From the NCBI RefSeq assembly GCF_900110275.1, contig NZ_FODC01000001.1, positions 845,198 to 909,197 of the forward strand: a stretch of 64,000 nucleotides of DNA, in the 5' to 3' direction. Of this stretch, positions 55,419 to 64,000 are shown piece by piece; position 1 is the first letter of the stretch; each line of letters begins with the position of its first letter. Position numbers and translations under genes: made by a program. This stretch comes from Duganella sp. CF517. Its GTDB lineage: Bacteria > Pseudomonadota > Gammaproteobacteria > Burkholderiales > Burkholderiaceae_D. The notes beneath the pieces are model-generated. The model saw only the letters and a list, made by a program, of their open reading frames with translations. It was not told the DNA's origin and made no database searches.

Positions 55419-55886
55419 ATGAAAACCAAATTCGCAGCGTTGACGATAGCATTCCTGATGAGCGCGGCCGCGGTGGCGCAAACGGGCGGCGCGACCGGCG
55501 GCGGGACCGGCCAAGGTGGCCAAAGCGGCACCAGCGGCACCGGCGGCCAGACCGGCACCGGCAGCGGCGGCAGCGGTGCCGGTAGCGGCAGTGGAACCCG
55601 ATCGGGCACGGGCGGCGGCTCGGCCGGCAGCCAGTCCACCGGCAGCGCCGGCATGACCGGCAGCCAATCCGGCGGTTCGACCACGGGCCAATCCAGCTCG
55701 ACCGGCGGCAACTCCAGCACCGACCAGTACGGCAGCGGCGGATCGGCCGCTTCGACCAGCGGCGGCAGCAGCGCCACCGGGACTAGCGGCAGCGGCAACA
55801 GGGACGACGCCACCACGTCGACTCGTGGCAAGCAACCCAAAAAGAAGAACAAGGACGAACGAAGCGACACGTCCACCAACCGCTGA
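55419..55886 (+). CDS. Secreted Gly/Ser/Thr-rich low-complexity protein, 155 aa
   Basis: Signal peptide MKTKFAALTIAFLMSAAAVA ending AQ, then about 130 residues dominated by Gly, Ser and Thr (GGATGGGTGQGGQSGTSGTG and similar) and a basic tail (KQPKKKNKDE). No domain recognised. Similar in plan to the protein at 58350, which also starts MxTK and follows the same kind of GAGGAG site. Probably envelope-associated or secreted, intrinsically disordered. Confidence 0.75.
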   Translation: MKTKFAALTIAFLMSAAAVAQTGGATGGGTGQGGQSGTSGTGGQTGTGSGGSGAGSGSGTRSGTGGGSAGSQSTGSAGMTGSQSGGSTTGQSSSTGGNSSTDQYGSGGSAASTSGGSSATGTSGSGNRDDATTSTRGKQPKKKNKDERSDTSTNR

Positions 55887-56467
55887 GGCCGAATCGGGGA
55901 AAACCCGTCCGGCTTGCGCATGCCCGCCATGGTTGGCGGGCCGCTCCACATCCCACATTCGCTCCCTCCCCGCCTGTGCCGGTTCCCCAGTGCAATCAAT
56001 GGTATCTACCGGTTAATACCGCGTTCCGCGATCGCGCGCCATTGTGTGTGCTGGCACACAGTTCTACTCAAAAAACCTGCCGGCAAGCCATTTTCTTGCG
56101 GAACTAAGTTCTTTTGATCTGTGTCAAAGCCTTAGAGAGCAGCGAGGCTGGGCTTGCGCAATAGCGATATCTTTGTCGTTGGCGCACAGCGGCCAATTCG
56201 TCGCACTGCGGAGGGACCGAAGCGGCCCCCTCCTCATCGCGACCGACTTCCACCCCACGCGACATGCTAGCGAACGCAACCATAACGTTGCGCGCGCGGG
56301 TGCGCGCGCAGGACCGGACTTGCCGCCTCCGATCGCTCGCAGAAGCGAATCGCGCACACAACAGTAGAAATACTGGGGCGCTTGTAAGCAAATTTTTTTG
56401 CACTACTATTTTCTTCACCCGAGCTCATCGGATGCGGGAATAACTTACATAACGGAGACAAGGAATC
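55887..56467. other. 581-base intergenic region before the esterase gene
   Basis: No credible gene seen. A strong GC hairpin (GCCCGCCA/TGGCGGGC, 55922-55941) lies 36 bases after the preceding stop without a T-run. The rest is long AT-richer sequence suited to a regulated promoter for the esterase. The minus-strand frame at 56104-56418 lacks family support and has poor codon structure. Confidence 0.6.
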
Positions 56468-58204
56468 ATGGCAATCAACATCAAACGCTTGGTGTCGCGG
56501 GCATGCGCCGCCACAATTATGCTGGCGTCCGCCTGCATGGCCCACGCCGCTACGGCCGGGCCCGGTACGTGGAGCACGCAGCAAAGCTGGGCCAACGACA
56601 CCGTCAACGGCGGGCAGCTCACCGGTTACTATTATTGGCCGGCGTCGCAACCGACCTTGGCCGGCAAGCGGGCGCTGGTGCTGGTGCTGCACGGCTGCCA
56701 GCAAACCGCCACCAACGACGTCATCAACAGCAGCACCGACGGCGGCTACAACTGGAAAACGGTGGCCGAGAAATACGGCGCCGTCGTCATCGCCCCCAAC
56801 GCCCCCGGCAACGTCTACGCCAATCATTGCTGGGACTACGCCAGCACCAACCACAACCGCACCAGCGGCCACGACGCCGTCCTGCTCGACGTCGTCAACC
56901 GCTTCATCGCCGACCCGAAATACGCGATCGACCCCAACCAGGTGTATGTGACCGGCCTGTCCTCGGGCGGCGGCGAGACGATGGCGCTGGGCTGTCTGGC
57001 ACCGGATGTGTTCGCCGGTATCGGCATCAACGCCGGCCCCACCCCGGGCACCACGACCTTGCAGATCGGCGCCGTGCCGTCGGGCTACTCCGCCACCACG
57101 GCCGCCAATAAATGCAAGGCGATGGCCGGCGGCAGCGCCGCCAAATTCGCCACGCAAATCGCCGGCACCATCTGGGGCACGTTCGACTACACGGTGGGGC
57201 AGGCATACGGCCCGCTCGGCGCGGCGGCGATGCGCCAGGTGTATGGCGGCGCGTACACGGCGGACCCGGCGGCGACCGTGCCCGGCGGCGGCACCAACGT
57301 GCAATACCGCGACAGCAACGGCAAGGTGCGCACGCACGAAATCACCGTGACCGGCATGGGGCATTCGTGGCCAGCCGGCAGCGGCGGGCAAAACATGAAC
57401 TACGTTGACGCCACCAAGGTCGACTACCCGGAATTCGTCATGGATTTCTGGTACAAAAACAACATGCGCGTCTCGACGGTCGCCGGCCCCACCGTGACCG
57501 CTTGCTCGGCCAGCGTCGTCAGCGCCACCAGCGCCACCATCACCGGCGCCGCCACCACACCCGGCAGCGTAACCAGCTACAGCGTGGCATTGAGCGGGCC
57601 GACCCCGGTCAACGACACCGCGGCTGGCAGCGGCCCGAGCTTTAGCAAGACGTATAACCTGGGCAACGGCTACTACAGCGGCACCGTCACGGCAACCGAC
57701 AACCTCGGCCAGGCGTCGGCCGCCTGCGCGATTCCGCAGTTCCTGGTTGGCAACGCGCCGACCTTGTCGGCGCCGGCTGGCCTGAGCGCCGGCAGCCCGA
57801 GCGCCACCGCTGTACCGCTGAGCTGGAACGCCGTCAACGGCGCCACCGGTTACAACGTCTACCGCAATGGCGTCAAGATCACGGCCAGCCCGGTGACCAC
57901 GCTGACCTACACCGCGAGCGGCCTGACGGCCGGCACCACGTACAGCTTCGCCGTGTCGGCGGTCGGTCCGGACGGCGAAAGCGCGATCTCGGCGCCAATC
58001 AATGTCACCACGCCCTCCGGCTTCGCCTGCACGACCACTACCGCCAGCAACTATGCGCATGTCAAGGCGGGCCGCGCCCACCATGTCGCCGGCTATGCGC
58101 TGGCCAACGGCTCGGACCAGGTGCTGGGCTTGTACAGCATCTTCTTCATGCGGACCCTGGCGCAAACCGGCCCCGGCTACTACATCGTAGGTAGCTGCCC
58201 ATAA
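56468..58204 (+). CDS. Secreted PHB-depolymerase-family esterase with fibronectin III domain, 578 aa
   Basis: Signal peptide to about residue 27 (MAHA). Esterase domain (about 40-350): LVLVLHGCQQTATNDVI (oxyanion region), GLSSGGGETMA with Ser165 as nucleophile, and TGMGHSWPAGSGGQN with the catalytic His. Then a beta region with Cys-rich turns and a fibronectin type III domain (about 430-520, PLSWNAVNGATGYNVYRNG). The C-terminal 60 residues may be a substrate-binding or sorting domain. Family is extracellular PHB depolymerases and feruloyl-type esterases. Well-placed GAGACAAGGA site. Confidence 0.9.
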   Translation: MAINIKRLVSRACAATIMLASACMAHAATAGPGTWSTQQSWANDTVNGGQLTGYYYWPASQPTLAGKRALVLVLHGCQQTATNDVINSSTDGGYNWKTVAEKYGAVVIAPNAPGNVYANHCWDYASTNHNRTSGHDAVLLDVVNRFIADPKYAIDPNQVYVTGLSSGGGETMALGCLAPDVFAGIGINAGPTPGTTTLQIGAVPSGYSATTAANKCKAMAGGSAAKFATQIAGTIWGTFDYTVGQAYGPLGAAAMRQVYGGAYTADPAATVPGGGTNVQYRDSNGKVRTHEITVTGMGHSWPAGSGGQNMNYVDATKVDYPEFVMDFWYKNNMRVSTVAGPTVTACSASVVSATSATITGAATTPGSVTSYSVALSGPTPVNDTAAGSGPSFSKTYNLGNGYYSGTVTATDNLGQASAACAIPQFLVGNAPTLSAPAGLSAGSPSATAVPLSWNAVNGATGYNVYRNGVKITASPVTTLTYTASGLTAGTTYSFAVSAVGPDGESAISAPINVTTPSGFACTTTTASNYAHVKAGRAHHVAGYALANGSDQVLGLYSIFFMRTLAQTGPGYYIVGSCP

Positions 58205-58213
58205 GCACTAACT

Positions 58214-58246
58214 TGCCGTCCGCAGCAGCATGCGGGACGGCATTTT
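58214..58246 (+). terminator. Terminator of the esterase gene
   Basis: TGCCGTCC...GGGACGGCA stem with short TTTT tail, 11 bases after the stop. Confidence 0.75.
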
Positions 58247-58349
58247 CAACGCGTCGATTCCGACCGCCACGCGAGAAATCGTCCTACGCAAGCGTTCAGC
58301 TTGCTGTGGAAAAATGGGTCTCCATTCAATCAACAACGAGGAGTCACCC

Positions 58350-58730
58350 ATGAATACCAAATTGACCGCAATGATTGCCGCGATGTGCATGAGCGCGAGT
58401 GTGTTCGCGCAAACCCAGCCAGCCGGCCAATCGACCACGCCAACCGGCCAGTCGGCGACGGCGGCGGGCACCAGCAACACCGGCACGCCAACCGTGGGCC
58501 AAAGCACCAGCAACAGCGGCGAGCAAAACGCCACCACCATGCAAAATAACAGCAACACCCAAAACACCGCCACGCCGCGCAACGCGCAGCGCAAGACCGA
58601 CAAGGCGATGCAGCAGTCCAAAGTGAACGCCGATTGCGCCCAGGGTCACACCGACGGCCACGCGACCGCGCCAACGCATAGCGGCACGTCGACCGCCCAA
58701 GGCTGCGACACCAGCACCATCAAGCGTTGA
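58350..58730 (+). CDS. Secreted Thr/Gln/Asn-rich protein, 126 aa
   Basis: Signal peptide MNTKLTAMIAAMCMSASVFA with cleavage at AFAQ-type site, then Thr/Gln/Ala/Asn-rich low complexity (TTPTGQSATAAGTSNTGTPT), ending with a Cys-containing tail (NADCAQGHTDGHATAP, QGCDTSTIKR; two Cys could form a disulfide). Start after GAGGAG. Same plan as the protein at 55419. Function unknown. Confidence 0.72.
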   Translation: MNTKLTAMIAAMCMSASVFAQTQPAGQSTTPTGQSATAAGTSNTGTPTVGQSTSNSGEQNATTMQNNSNTQNTATPRNAQRKTDKAMQQSKVNADCAQGHTDGHATAPTHSGTSTAQGCDTSTIKR

Positions 58731-58745
58731 TATGCCTGACGGCGC

Positions 58746-58786
58746 GTGGGCATGGCCGGGCTATTCGGCCATGCCCACCCCTTTTT
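58746..58786 (+). terminator. Rho-independent terminator
   Basis: A 13-bp perfect stem (GTGGGCATGGCCG with its complement) and a CCCCTTTTT tail. Its T-run overlaps the end of the convergent porin gene by two bases. Confidence 0.9.
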
Positions 58787-59849
58787 AAAATACGTGGCGG
58801 ATGCCGAGGTTGACGCCCCGGTTGCCCGTTCCACCTTCGATGGCACTGCCCACCGTGTAGCCGGCGCCGTTCCTGTTGCGGATGTACGCGTACACGCCAT
58901 ACAAGTCCGTGCGTTTCGATAGGTAGTAGCGATACCCGCCAGCGAACTGCTGCGCGTCCTGATTCAAGCTGGTCTTGTCGTTCTTGCGGATGTACGACGC
59001 CAGCCACACCCCACTTCCCTGCGGCACCGTCGCACCGACCAGCATCACGTCGCTGTCGGTGCTTGGCGTCGGCGCGACCGCGTAGCCGAACGGATTGGCC
59101 GCATTGCGCGGCAATGCGCTATTCAACCCCTTGTCGATCCCGAACGCCCCGTGCAGCTTCATGAAGCCAGCGTCGTACAACGCCGTCAGCACGGTGTTGT
59201 TGGCCGCACTTGTGTTCTTGAGCGTCGCCGTATCGTTGTCGCGGTGGTGCGTCGCCAGGCGCAAGGTCAGCGGGCCGCGATTGTAGTTCAGCGATCCGCC
59301 CAACTGGCGCCCGGCCGCGCTATCGCCGGAGACTTCGCCCGCGCCATACACCAGCTCCACGTTGAAACCGCCGAGCACCGGCGAGACATATTTGACCGCG
59401 TTGTCCATGCGGCTGGCGCTATTGCCGGTCGACGCCATCAGGTTTTTGGTGTCGCCCGCCGTGCCGGAGCCGAACGGGTCGACCGTCGCCACGGCCAGAT
59501 ACTGCGGCGTGTACTGGCGCCCCAGGGTGATGGTGCCGGCGCGCGTCTGCAATCCGACATAGGCCTGGCGTCCGAACAGCAGACCACCCTGCCCCATCGC
59601 GCCGGTATCGGACTGGTAGCCGTTCTCCAACAGGAAGACGGCCGACATGCCGCCGCCCAGATCCTCGATGCCCTTGAAGCCGAGCCGCGATCCCGCCTCG
59701 ACCCCGCTGGTCAATTTGGTGGTGGTGGCGGTGCCGCCGCTTTCGCGCACCAGCGCCATGTCGACGATGCCGTACACCGTCACATTCGATTGGGCGGCAG
59801 CCGTCGCCGCCGAGGCGCCGAGCATCAGCGCAAGCATGGTTTTTTTCAT
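58785..59849 (-). CDS. Gram-negative porin (Burkholderiales type), 354 aa
   Basis: 16-strand general porin of the outer membrane. Signal peptide MKKTMLALMLGASAATAAAQ, then SNVTVYGIVDMALVRESGG, GSRLGFKGIEDLGGGMSAVF and LLFGRQAYVGLQTRAGTITLGRQ, the conserved N-terminal blocks of betaproteobacterial porins; it ends in the beta-signal GIRHVF with the terminal Phe. Start at 59849 after GGGAG. Follows the oxoprolinase gene by 16 bases, so likely admits its substrate. Confidence 0.93.
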   Translation of the reverse strand: MKKTMLALMLGASAATAAAQSNVTVYGIVDMALVRESGGTATTTKLTSGVEAGSRLGFKGIEDLGGGMSAVFLLENGYQSDTGAMGQGGLLFGRQAYVGLQTRAGTITLGRQYTPQYLAVATVDPFGSGTAGDTKNLMASTGNSASRMDNAVKYVSPVLGGFNVELVYGAGEVSGDSAAGRQLGGSLNYNRGPLTLRLATHHRDNDTATLKNTSAANNTVLTALYDAGFMKLHGAFGIDKGLNSALPRNAANPFGYAVAPTPSTDSDVMLVGATVPQGSGVWLASYIRKNDKTSLNQDAQQFAGGYRYYLSKRTDLYGVYAYIRNRNGAGYTVGSAIEGGTGNRGVNLGIRHVF

Positions 59850-59865
59850 GGTGACTCCCTGTTGG

Positions 59866-62800
59866 TTATGGTTTCGAACCGAAGCCGCCGCCGCCCGGCG
59901 TTTCAATGGCGAAGACGTCTCCGGCTTGCATGTCCGTGGTGTGGGTGGCGCCGAATTCCTCCACCGAGCCGTCGCCGCGTTCGACCCAGTTGCGTCCCAG
60001 CGCGCCGGGCTGCGCGCCCCCGAGCCCGAACGGCGGGACGCGGCGGTGGCCGGCGAGGATGTTGGCCGTCATCGCCTCCAGGAAGCGGATGCGCCGGAGC
60101 GCGCCGTCGCCGCCGTGGTGCTTGCCCGCGCCGCCGCTGCCGCGCCGGATCGCGTGTGTTTCAACCAGCACCGGGAAGCGCCACTCCAGCACCTCCGGGT
60201 CGGTCATGCGCGAGTTGGTCATGTGGGTCTGCACCGCCGCCGTGCCGTCGAAACCGGGACCGGCGCCGGAACCGCCGGCGATGGTCTCGTAATACTGGTG
60301 CTCGTCGTTCCCGAAGGTGAAGTTGTTCATCGTGCCCTGCGAGGCCGCCATCACGCCCAGCGCGCCATACAGCGCGTCGGTGACGGTCTGCGACACTTCC
60401 ACGTTGCCGGCCACCACGGCCGCCGGGTAGCGCGGATTGAGCATCGAGCCTTCCGGGATGATCAGCTTGAGCGGTTTGAGCACGCCCTCGTTCATCGGGA
60501 TGTCGCTGTCGATCAGGGTGCGGAACACATACAGCACCGCCGCCTTGCACACCGACAGCGGCGCGTTGAAGTTGGTCGGCCGCTGCCCGCTGGTGCCGGT
60601 GAAGTCCACGATCGCGCCGCCGCTGGAATAGTCGATGGTCAGCTTGACCTTGACCACCGCGCCGTCGTCCATCTCGTAGGCGAAGCTGGCGTCGCGCAGG
60701 CCGACGATGGCTTTGCGCACCGCCTTCTCCGCGTTGTCCTGCACGTGGCCCATGTAGGCCAGCACCACGTCCTCGCCATAGGTCGACACGGCCTTCAGCA
60801 GCTCGTTGGCGCCGGTCTCGCAGGCGCCCAGCTGGGCGATCAGGTCCGAGATGTTCTGGTCTATGTTACGGCTCGGCCAGGGGCCGGCGGCGAACAGGCC
60901 GCGCACCAGCGGCTCCAGGAACACGCCCTTGTCGACGATCTTGACGTTGTCGAGTAAAACACCCTCCTCCTCGATGGTGGTGCTATTGGGCGGCATCGAG
61001 CCGGGCGTGATGCCGCCGACATCGCCGTGGTGGCCGCGCGCGGCGACGTAAAACAGCGGCGCGCCCCGGCCGGTCTCGCCGTACACCGGGCACACCACGG
61101 TGATATCCGGCAGGTGCGTGCCGCCGTTGTATGGAACGTTGAGCACATAGGCGTCGCCCGGCGCCATGGTCTTGGCGTGCTGGCGGATCACGCACAGCAC
61201 ACTGTCGCTCATCGACCCGAGATGGACCGGAATGTGCGGCGCGTTGGCGATCAGGTTGCCGTCGCGGTCGAAGATCGCGCACGAGAAGTCCAGCCGCTCC
61301 TTCATGTTGACCGAGTAGGCGGTGTTCTCCAAGGTGGTGCCCATCTGGCGCGCGATGGCCATGAACAGGTTGTTGAAGATCTCCAGGTGGATCGGATGCG
61401 CGGCGGTGGTCACCTTGTGGGCGCTGCCGGCGGCGCCGCTGCGCTCCAGCAGCAAGGTGCGGTCCGGCAGCACGCTGGCGCTCCAGCCGCTATCGACCAC
61501 GGTGGTGGCGATCTCCTCGCGGATCAGCGCCGGGCCGGCGACGCGGCTGCCGACCGCCAGTTCGGCGCGCACGTGCAGCGCGATCGGCACGGTCTGGCCG
61601 TCGACGTAACTGTAGACGCGGCCGGAACCGGTGTCCGCGCCAGCGTTGGCGGGCACCTCGATGACGAAGTCGGCGCCATCGCCGGCGCCGATGGCCTCCG
61701 CCGACACCGATTCGATCACCAGCGGCTGGCCTTCCATGACGAAGCCGAAGCGGCCGCGATACAGCACGGCGAACGCCTCCGCCATCTCCTCGACGCCGGC
61801 CAGCGCGATGACAAACGCCGAATCGCTGTCCTGATACTTGAGGCGCGCGCACAACTCGACACGGATATCGTCCGCCGCCACCTGCTGCGCCAGCAGCTCG
61901 GCGTGGGCCTGGCGCGCCAGCTCGGCCAACTGGGGCTGCAACGCCGCGAGCGACGCGGCGTTCAGCGGCTGTTCGACCGCGCCCTCGCGCATCGCCCGGA
62001 TGTCGGCCAGTCCCATGCCGAAGGCCGACAACACGCCGGCGAACGGATGGATGGCGATCTTGGTCATGCCCAGCACGTCGGCCACGCGGCAAGCGTGTTG
62101 GCCGCCGGCGCCGCCGAAGCAGCACATGGCGTAGCGGCTGACGTCATAGCCGCGCTCCACCGAGATCGACTTGATCGCCTGCGCCATATTGTCGACGGCG
62201 ACCGCCAGGAAGCCATCCGCCACCGCCGACGGCGACAGGCGCGTGCCGGTCTCGCGTTCGATCTTCGCCGCCAGCTCGCCGAAGGCGCGCACCACCGCGT
62301 CGCGGTCGAGCGGCAGGTCGCCGTTCGGGCCGAAGACACGCGGGAAGTGCTCCGGCTGGATGCGGCCCAGCATGACGTTACAGTCGGTGACCGTCAGCGG
62401 GCCGCCCTTGCGGTAACTGGCCGGCCCCGGATTGGCGCCGGCCGATTCCGGCCCCACCTTGAAGCGGCCGTTCTCGAAGCTGCAAATCGAGCCGCCGCCC
62501 GCCGCCACGGTGTGGATGTGCATCATCGGCGCTCGCACACGCACGCCGGCCACCACGGTTTCGAACACGCGCTCGTAGGCGCCGTCGTAGTGGGCGACGT
62601 CGGTCGAGGTGCCGCCCATGTCGAAGCCGATCACCTGTTTCAGGCCGATCGCCTCGCAGCTCTTGACGGCGCCGACGATGCCGCCGGCGGGTCCGGACAG
62701 GATCGCGTCCTTGCCCTGGAAGCGGCCGGCGTCGGTCAGGCCGCCGTTCGACTGCATGAACATGATGCGGGTGTCGCCGGTGTCGGCGGACACGCGCGAG

Positions 62801-63489
62801 ACGTAGTCGCGCAGCACCGGCGACAGGTAGGCGTCGACCACCGTCGTGTCGCCACGGCCGACGATCTTCATCAGGGGGCTGACCTGGTGGCTCACCGAGA
62901 TCTGCGTGAAACCCGCCTCCTCGGCCAGCGCGCGCAGGCGCAGCTCGTGCCGCGGAAAGCGGTAGGCGTGCATCAACACGATGGCGATGGCGCCGATGCC
63001 CTTGTCCCGCAGCCCGGCGAACTGGCGGCGCAGCAGCGCTTCGTCCGGCGCCTGCAGCACATCGCCGTGGGCGCCGACGCGCTCATCGATCTCGATCACT
63101 TCCTCGTAGATCAGGTCCGGCAGCTCGATATGCATGGCAAAGATGTCGGGCCGGTCCTGGTAGCCGATGCGCAGCTGGTCGGCGAAGCCGCGCGTGATCG
63201 CCAGCGCGGTGCGCGCGCCCTTGCGCTCCAACAGCGCATTGGTGGCGACGGTGGTGCCCATCTTGATCACTTCGATCCGGTCCGACGGCAACGGATCGCC
63301 GGTCTTCAGTCCCAGCATGTCGCGCATGCCCTGGGTGACCGCGTCGTCGTAGCGCTCCGGGTACTCGGACAGCAGCTTGTGCGTCACCAGCTTGCCGTCC
63401 GGACGGCGGGCGACGATGTCGGTGAAGGTGCCGCCACGGTCGACCCAGAATTGCCACAGCATGGATTGGGTAGGAATGTCGTTTTTCAT
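59866..63489 (-). CDS. 5-oxoprolinase / hydantoinase A-B fusion, 1207 aa
   Basis: ATP-dependent ring-opening enzyme. N-terminal HyuA-like half (about 1-680: [47 protein letters not shown] as nucleotide/phosphate motifs) fused to a HyuB-like half (about 690-1207: [49 protein letters not shown]). A single 1.2-kDa-residue chain is the 5-oxoprolinase type; hydantoinases and N-methylhydantoinases share it, so lactam or hydantoin substrate is unresolved. Lies between an MFS transporter and a porin in one direction. Confidence 0.92.
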   Translation of the reverse strand: MKNDIPTQSMLWQFWVDRGGTFTDIVARRPDGKLVTHKLLSEYPERYDDAVTQGMRDMLGLKTGDPLPSDRIEVIKMGTTVATNALLERKGARTALAITRGFADQLRIGYQDRPDIFAMHIELPDLIYEEVIEIDERVGAHGDVLQAPDEALLRRQFAGLRDKGIGAIAIVLMHAYRFPRHELRLRALAEEAGFTQISVSHQVSPLMKIVGRGDTTVVDAYLSPVLRDYVSRVSADTGDTRIMFMQSNGGLTDAGRFQGKDAILSGPAGGIVGAVKSCEAIGLKQVIGFDMGGTSTDVAHYDGAYERVFETVVAGVRVRAPMMHIHTVAAGGGSICSFENGRFKVGPESAGANPGPASYRKGGPLTVTDCNVMLGRIQPEHFPRVFGPNGDLPLDRDAVVRAFGELAAKIERETGTRLSPSAVADGFLAVAVDNMAQAIKSISVERGYDVSRYAMCCFGGAGGQHACRVADVLGMTKIAIHPFAGVLSAFGMGLADIRAMREGAVEQPLNAASLAALQPQLAELARQAHAELLAQQVAADDIRVELCARLKYQDSDSAFVIALAGVEEMAEAFAVLYRGRFGFVMEGQPLVIESVSAEAIGAGDGADFVIEVPANAGADTGSGRVYSYVDGQTVPIALHVRAELAVGSRVAGPALIREEIATTVVDSGWSASVLPDRTLLLERSGAAGSAHKVTTAAHPIHLEIFNNLFMAIARQMGTTLENTAYSVNMKERLDFSCAIFDRDGNLIANAPHIPVHLGSMSDSVLCVIRQHAKTMAPGDAYVLNVPYNGGTHLPDITVVCPVYGETGRGAPLFYVAARGHHGDVGGITPGSMPPNSTTIEEEGVLLDNVKIVDKGVFLEPLVRGLFAAGPWPSRNIDQNISDLIAQLGACETGANELLKAVSTYGEDVVLAYMGHVQDNAEKAVRKAIVGLRDASFAYEMDDGAVVKVKLTIDYSSGGAIVDFTGTSGQRPTNFNAPLSVCKAAVLYVFRTLIDSDIPMNEGVLKPLKLIIPEGSMLNPRYPAAVVAGNVEVSQTVTDALYGALGVMAASQGTMNNFTFGNDEHQYYETIAGGSGAGPGFDGTAAVQTHMTNSRMTDPEVLEWRFPVLVETHAIRRGSGGAGKHHGGDGALRRIRFLEAMTANILAGHRRVPPFGLGGAQPGALGRNWVERGDGSVEEFGATHTTDMQAGDVFAIETPGGGGFGSKP

Positions 63490-63518
63490 GTTGATGCCTT
63501 TGAACTTTTACGGTGAAA

Positions 63519-64000
63519 TCAGGATTCGAGTTTTTTGCCGGCGGTTTCCGGCAAGGTCAGCGCGGCCAGGATCATCACGCCGTAGGCGGTGCCGGCGAAG
63601 ACGCCGATCGCCTCGCCCAGCGCCATCGAATTGCTGCTCAAGCCGATCATCAGCGGGAACAGCGAGCCGATGGCGCGGCCCATGTTGTAGCTGAAGCCCT
63701 GGCCGGAGCCGCGCATCGAGGTGGGAAACAACTCGGTCAGGAAGGCGCCCATGCCGCTGAAAACGCCGGAGACGCAGAATCCGAGCGGGAAGCCGAGGAA
63801 CAGCATCACGCCGTCGGTGACCGGCAGCCGGGTGTAGGCCAGGGCGATGCACATCGAGCCGGTGGCGAACAGGATGAAGTTCTTCTTGCGCCCCAGGTAG
63901 TCGGTCAGGAAGGCGCTGACGATGTAGCCCACGTACGAGCCGACGATGACCATCGCCAGGTAGCCGCCGGTGCCCAGCACCGTCAGATGGCGCTCGGTTT
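63519..64000 (-). CDS. MFS transporter (partial; N-terminal part beyond window)
   Basis: C-terminal 160 residues of an MFS permease, open to the window edge. Six hydrophobic segments, with the second-half motif TDYLGRKKNFIL and GFSYNMGRAIGSLFPLMIG, ending LPETAGKKLES, close to the sugar/acid-type (SP or AAHS) MFS ending (PETxGKxL). The stop precedes the oxoprolinase start by 29 bases in the same direction, so it probably imports the oxoprolinase substrate. Confidence 0.9.
   Translation of the reverse strand, partial: TERHLTVLGTGGYLAMVIVGSYVGYIVSAFLTDYLGRKKNFILFATGSMCIALAYTRLPVTDGVMLFLGFPLGFCVSGVFSGMGAFLTELFPTSMRGSGQGFSYNMGRAIGSLFPLMIGLSSNSMALGEAIGVFAGTAYGVMILAALTLPETAGKKLES

Noticed and set aside
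56104..56418. 104-codon minus-strand frame in the gap before the esterase gene, with a signal-like start
   Set aside because: The hydrophobic start is short, the rest is Arg-rich with no pattern, no ribosome binding site of quality is present, and it overlaps the likely esterase promoter.

Overview
The window reads as a chromosomal segment of a GC-rich betaproteobacterium, most likely Oxalobacteraceae (Massilia, Duganella or Janthinobacterium type). The pointers are the rpmF-yceD-yceF neighbourhood, an elongation factor P with arginine at position 32 next to its rhamnosyltransferase earP, many c-di-GMP and PAS signalling proteins, a PHB-depolymerase-type secreted esterase, and strong GC3 bias that gives very long meaningless antisense frames. 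The genus is inference; no rRNA is present. I see no prophage, no intact insertion sequence and no CRISPR array.

Layout. 1-2333: rpmF (partial), yceD, yceF and an RsmI-like methyltransferase. 2333-2640: a REP-like repeat cluster around a gene remnant. 2647-8337: an EAL/HDOD protein, rlmJ, a two-gene unit of unknown function, an RraA-like protein, and an MFS transporter divergent from an AraC regulator. 8359-18538: clpB with a sigma-32-like promoter, moaE overlapping a DUF349 protein, a helical protein, a Pat-type acyl-CoA synthetase/acetyltransferase and a DUF2804 protein. 18754-30141: a PAS/GGDEF diguanylate cyclase, sbcD-sbcC, a small HExxH metalloprotease-like protein, several small unknowns and a methyltransferase. 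30162-33118: initiator tRNA with promoter and terminator, then an RsbQ-like hydrolase coupled to a PAS hybrid histidine kinase, then a second REP-like cluster. 33119-43335: a Tat-exported phosphoesterase, dbpA, a second MFS/AraC divergent pair, a Tat-signal amidase, efp and earP.

43454-47382 holds the least explained locus: a 429-residue protein built of glycine-zipper repeats and Gln-rich linkers, a 96-residue protein, and a subtilisin-family protease. By eye, the 96-residue protein matches the pro-region inside the protease, so it may be a free-standing I9-type inhibitor or chaperone. None of the three has a recognisable signal peptide.

47459-50120: eight tRNA genes (five Glu-TTC, three Ala-GGC) directly downstream of gltX. 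50210-55280: a VOC protein, a TetR regulator, apbC/mrp, metG and a GNAT protein. 55419-58730: a secreted PHB-depolymerase-type esterase with a fibronectin III domain, flanked by two related low-complexity secreted proteins. 58785-64000 (minus strand): an apparent uptake and degradation operon of MFS transporter, fused oxoprolinase/hydantoinase and porin, with the transporter cut by the window edge.
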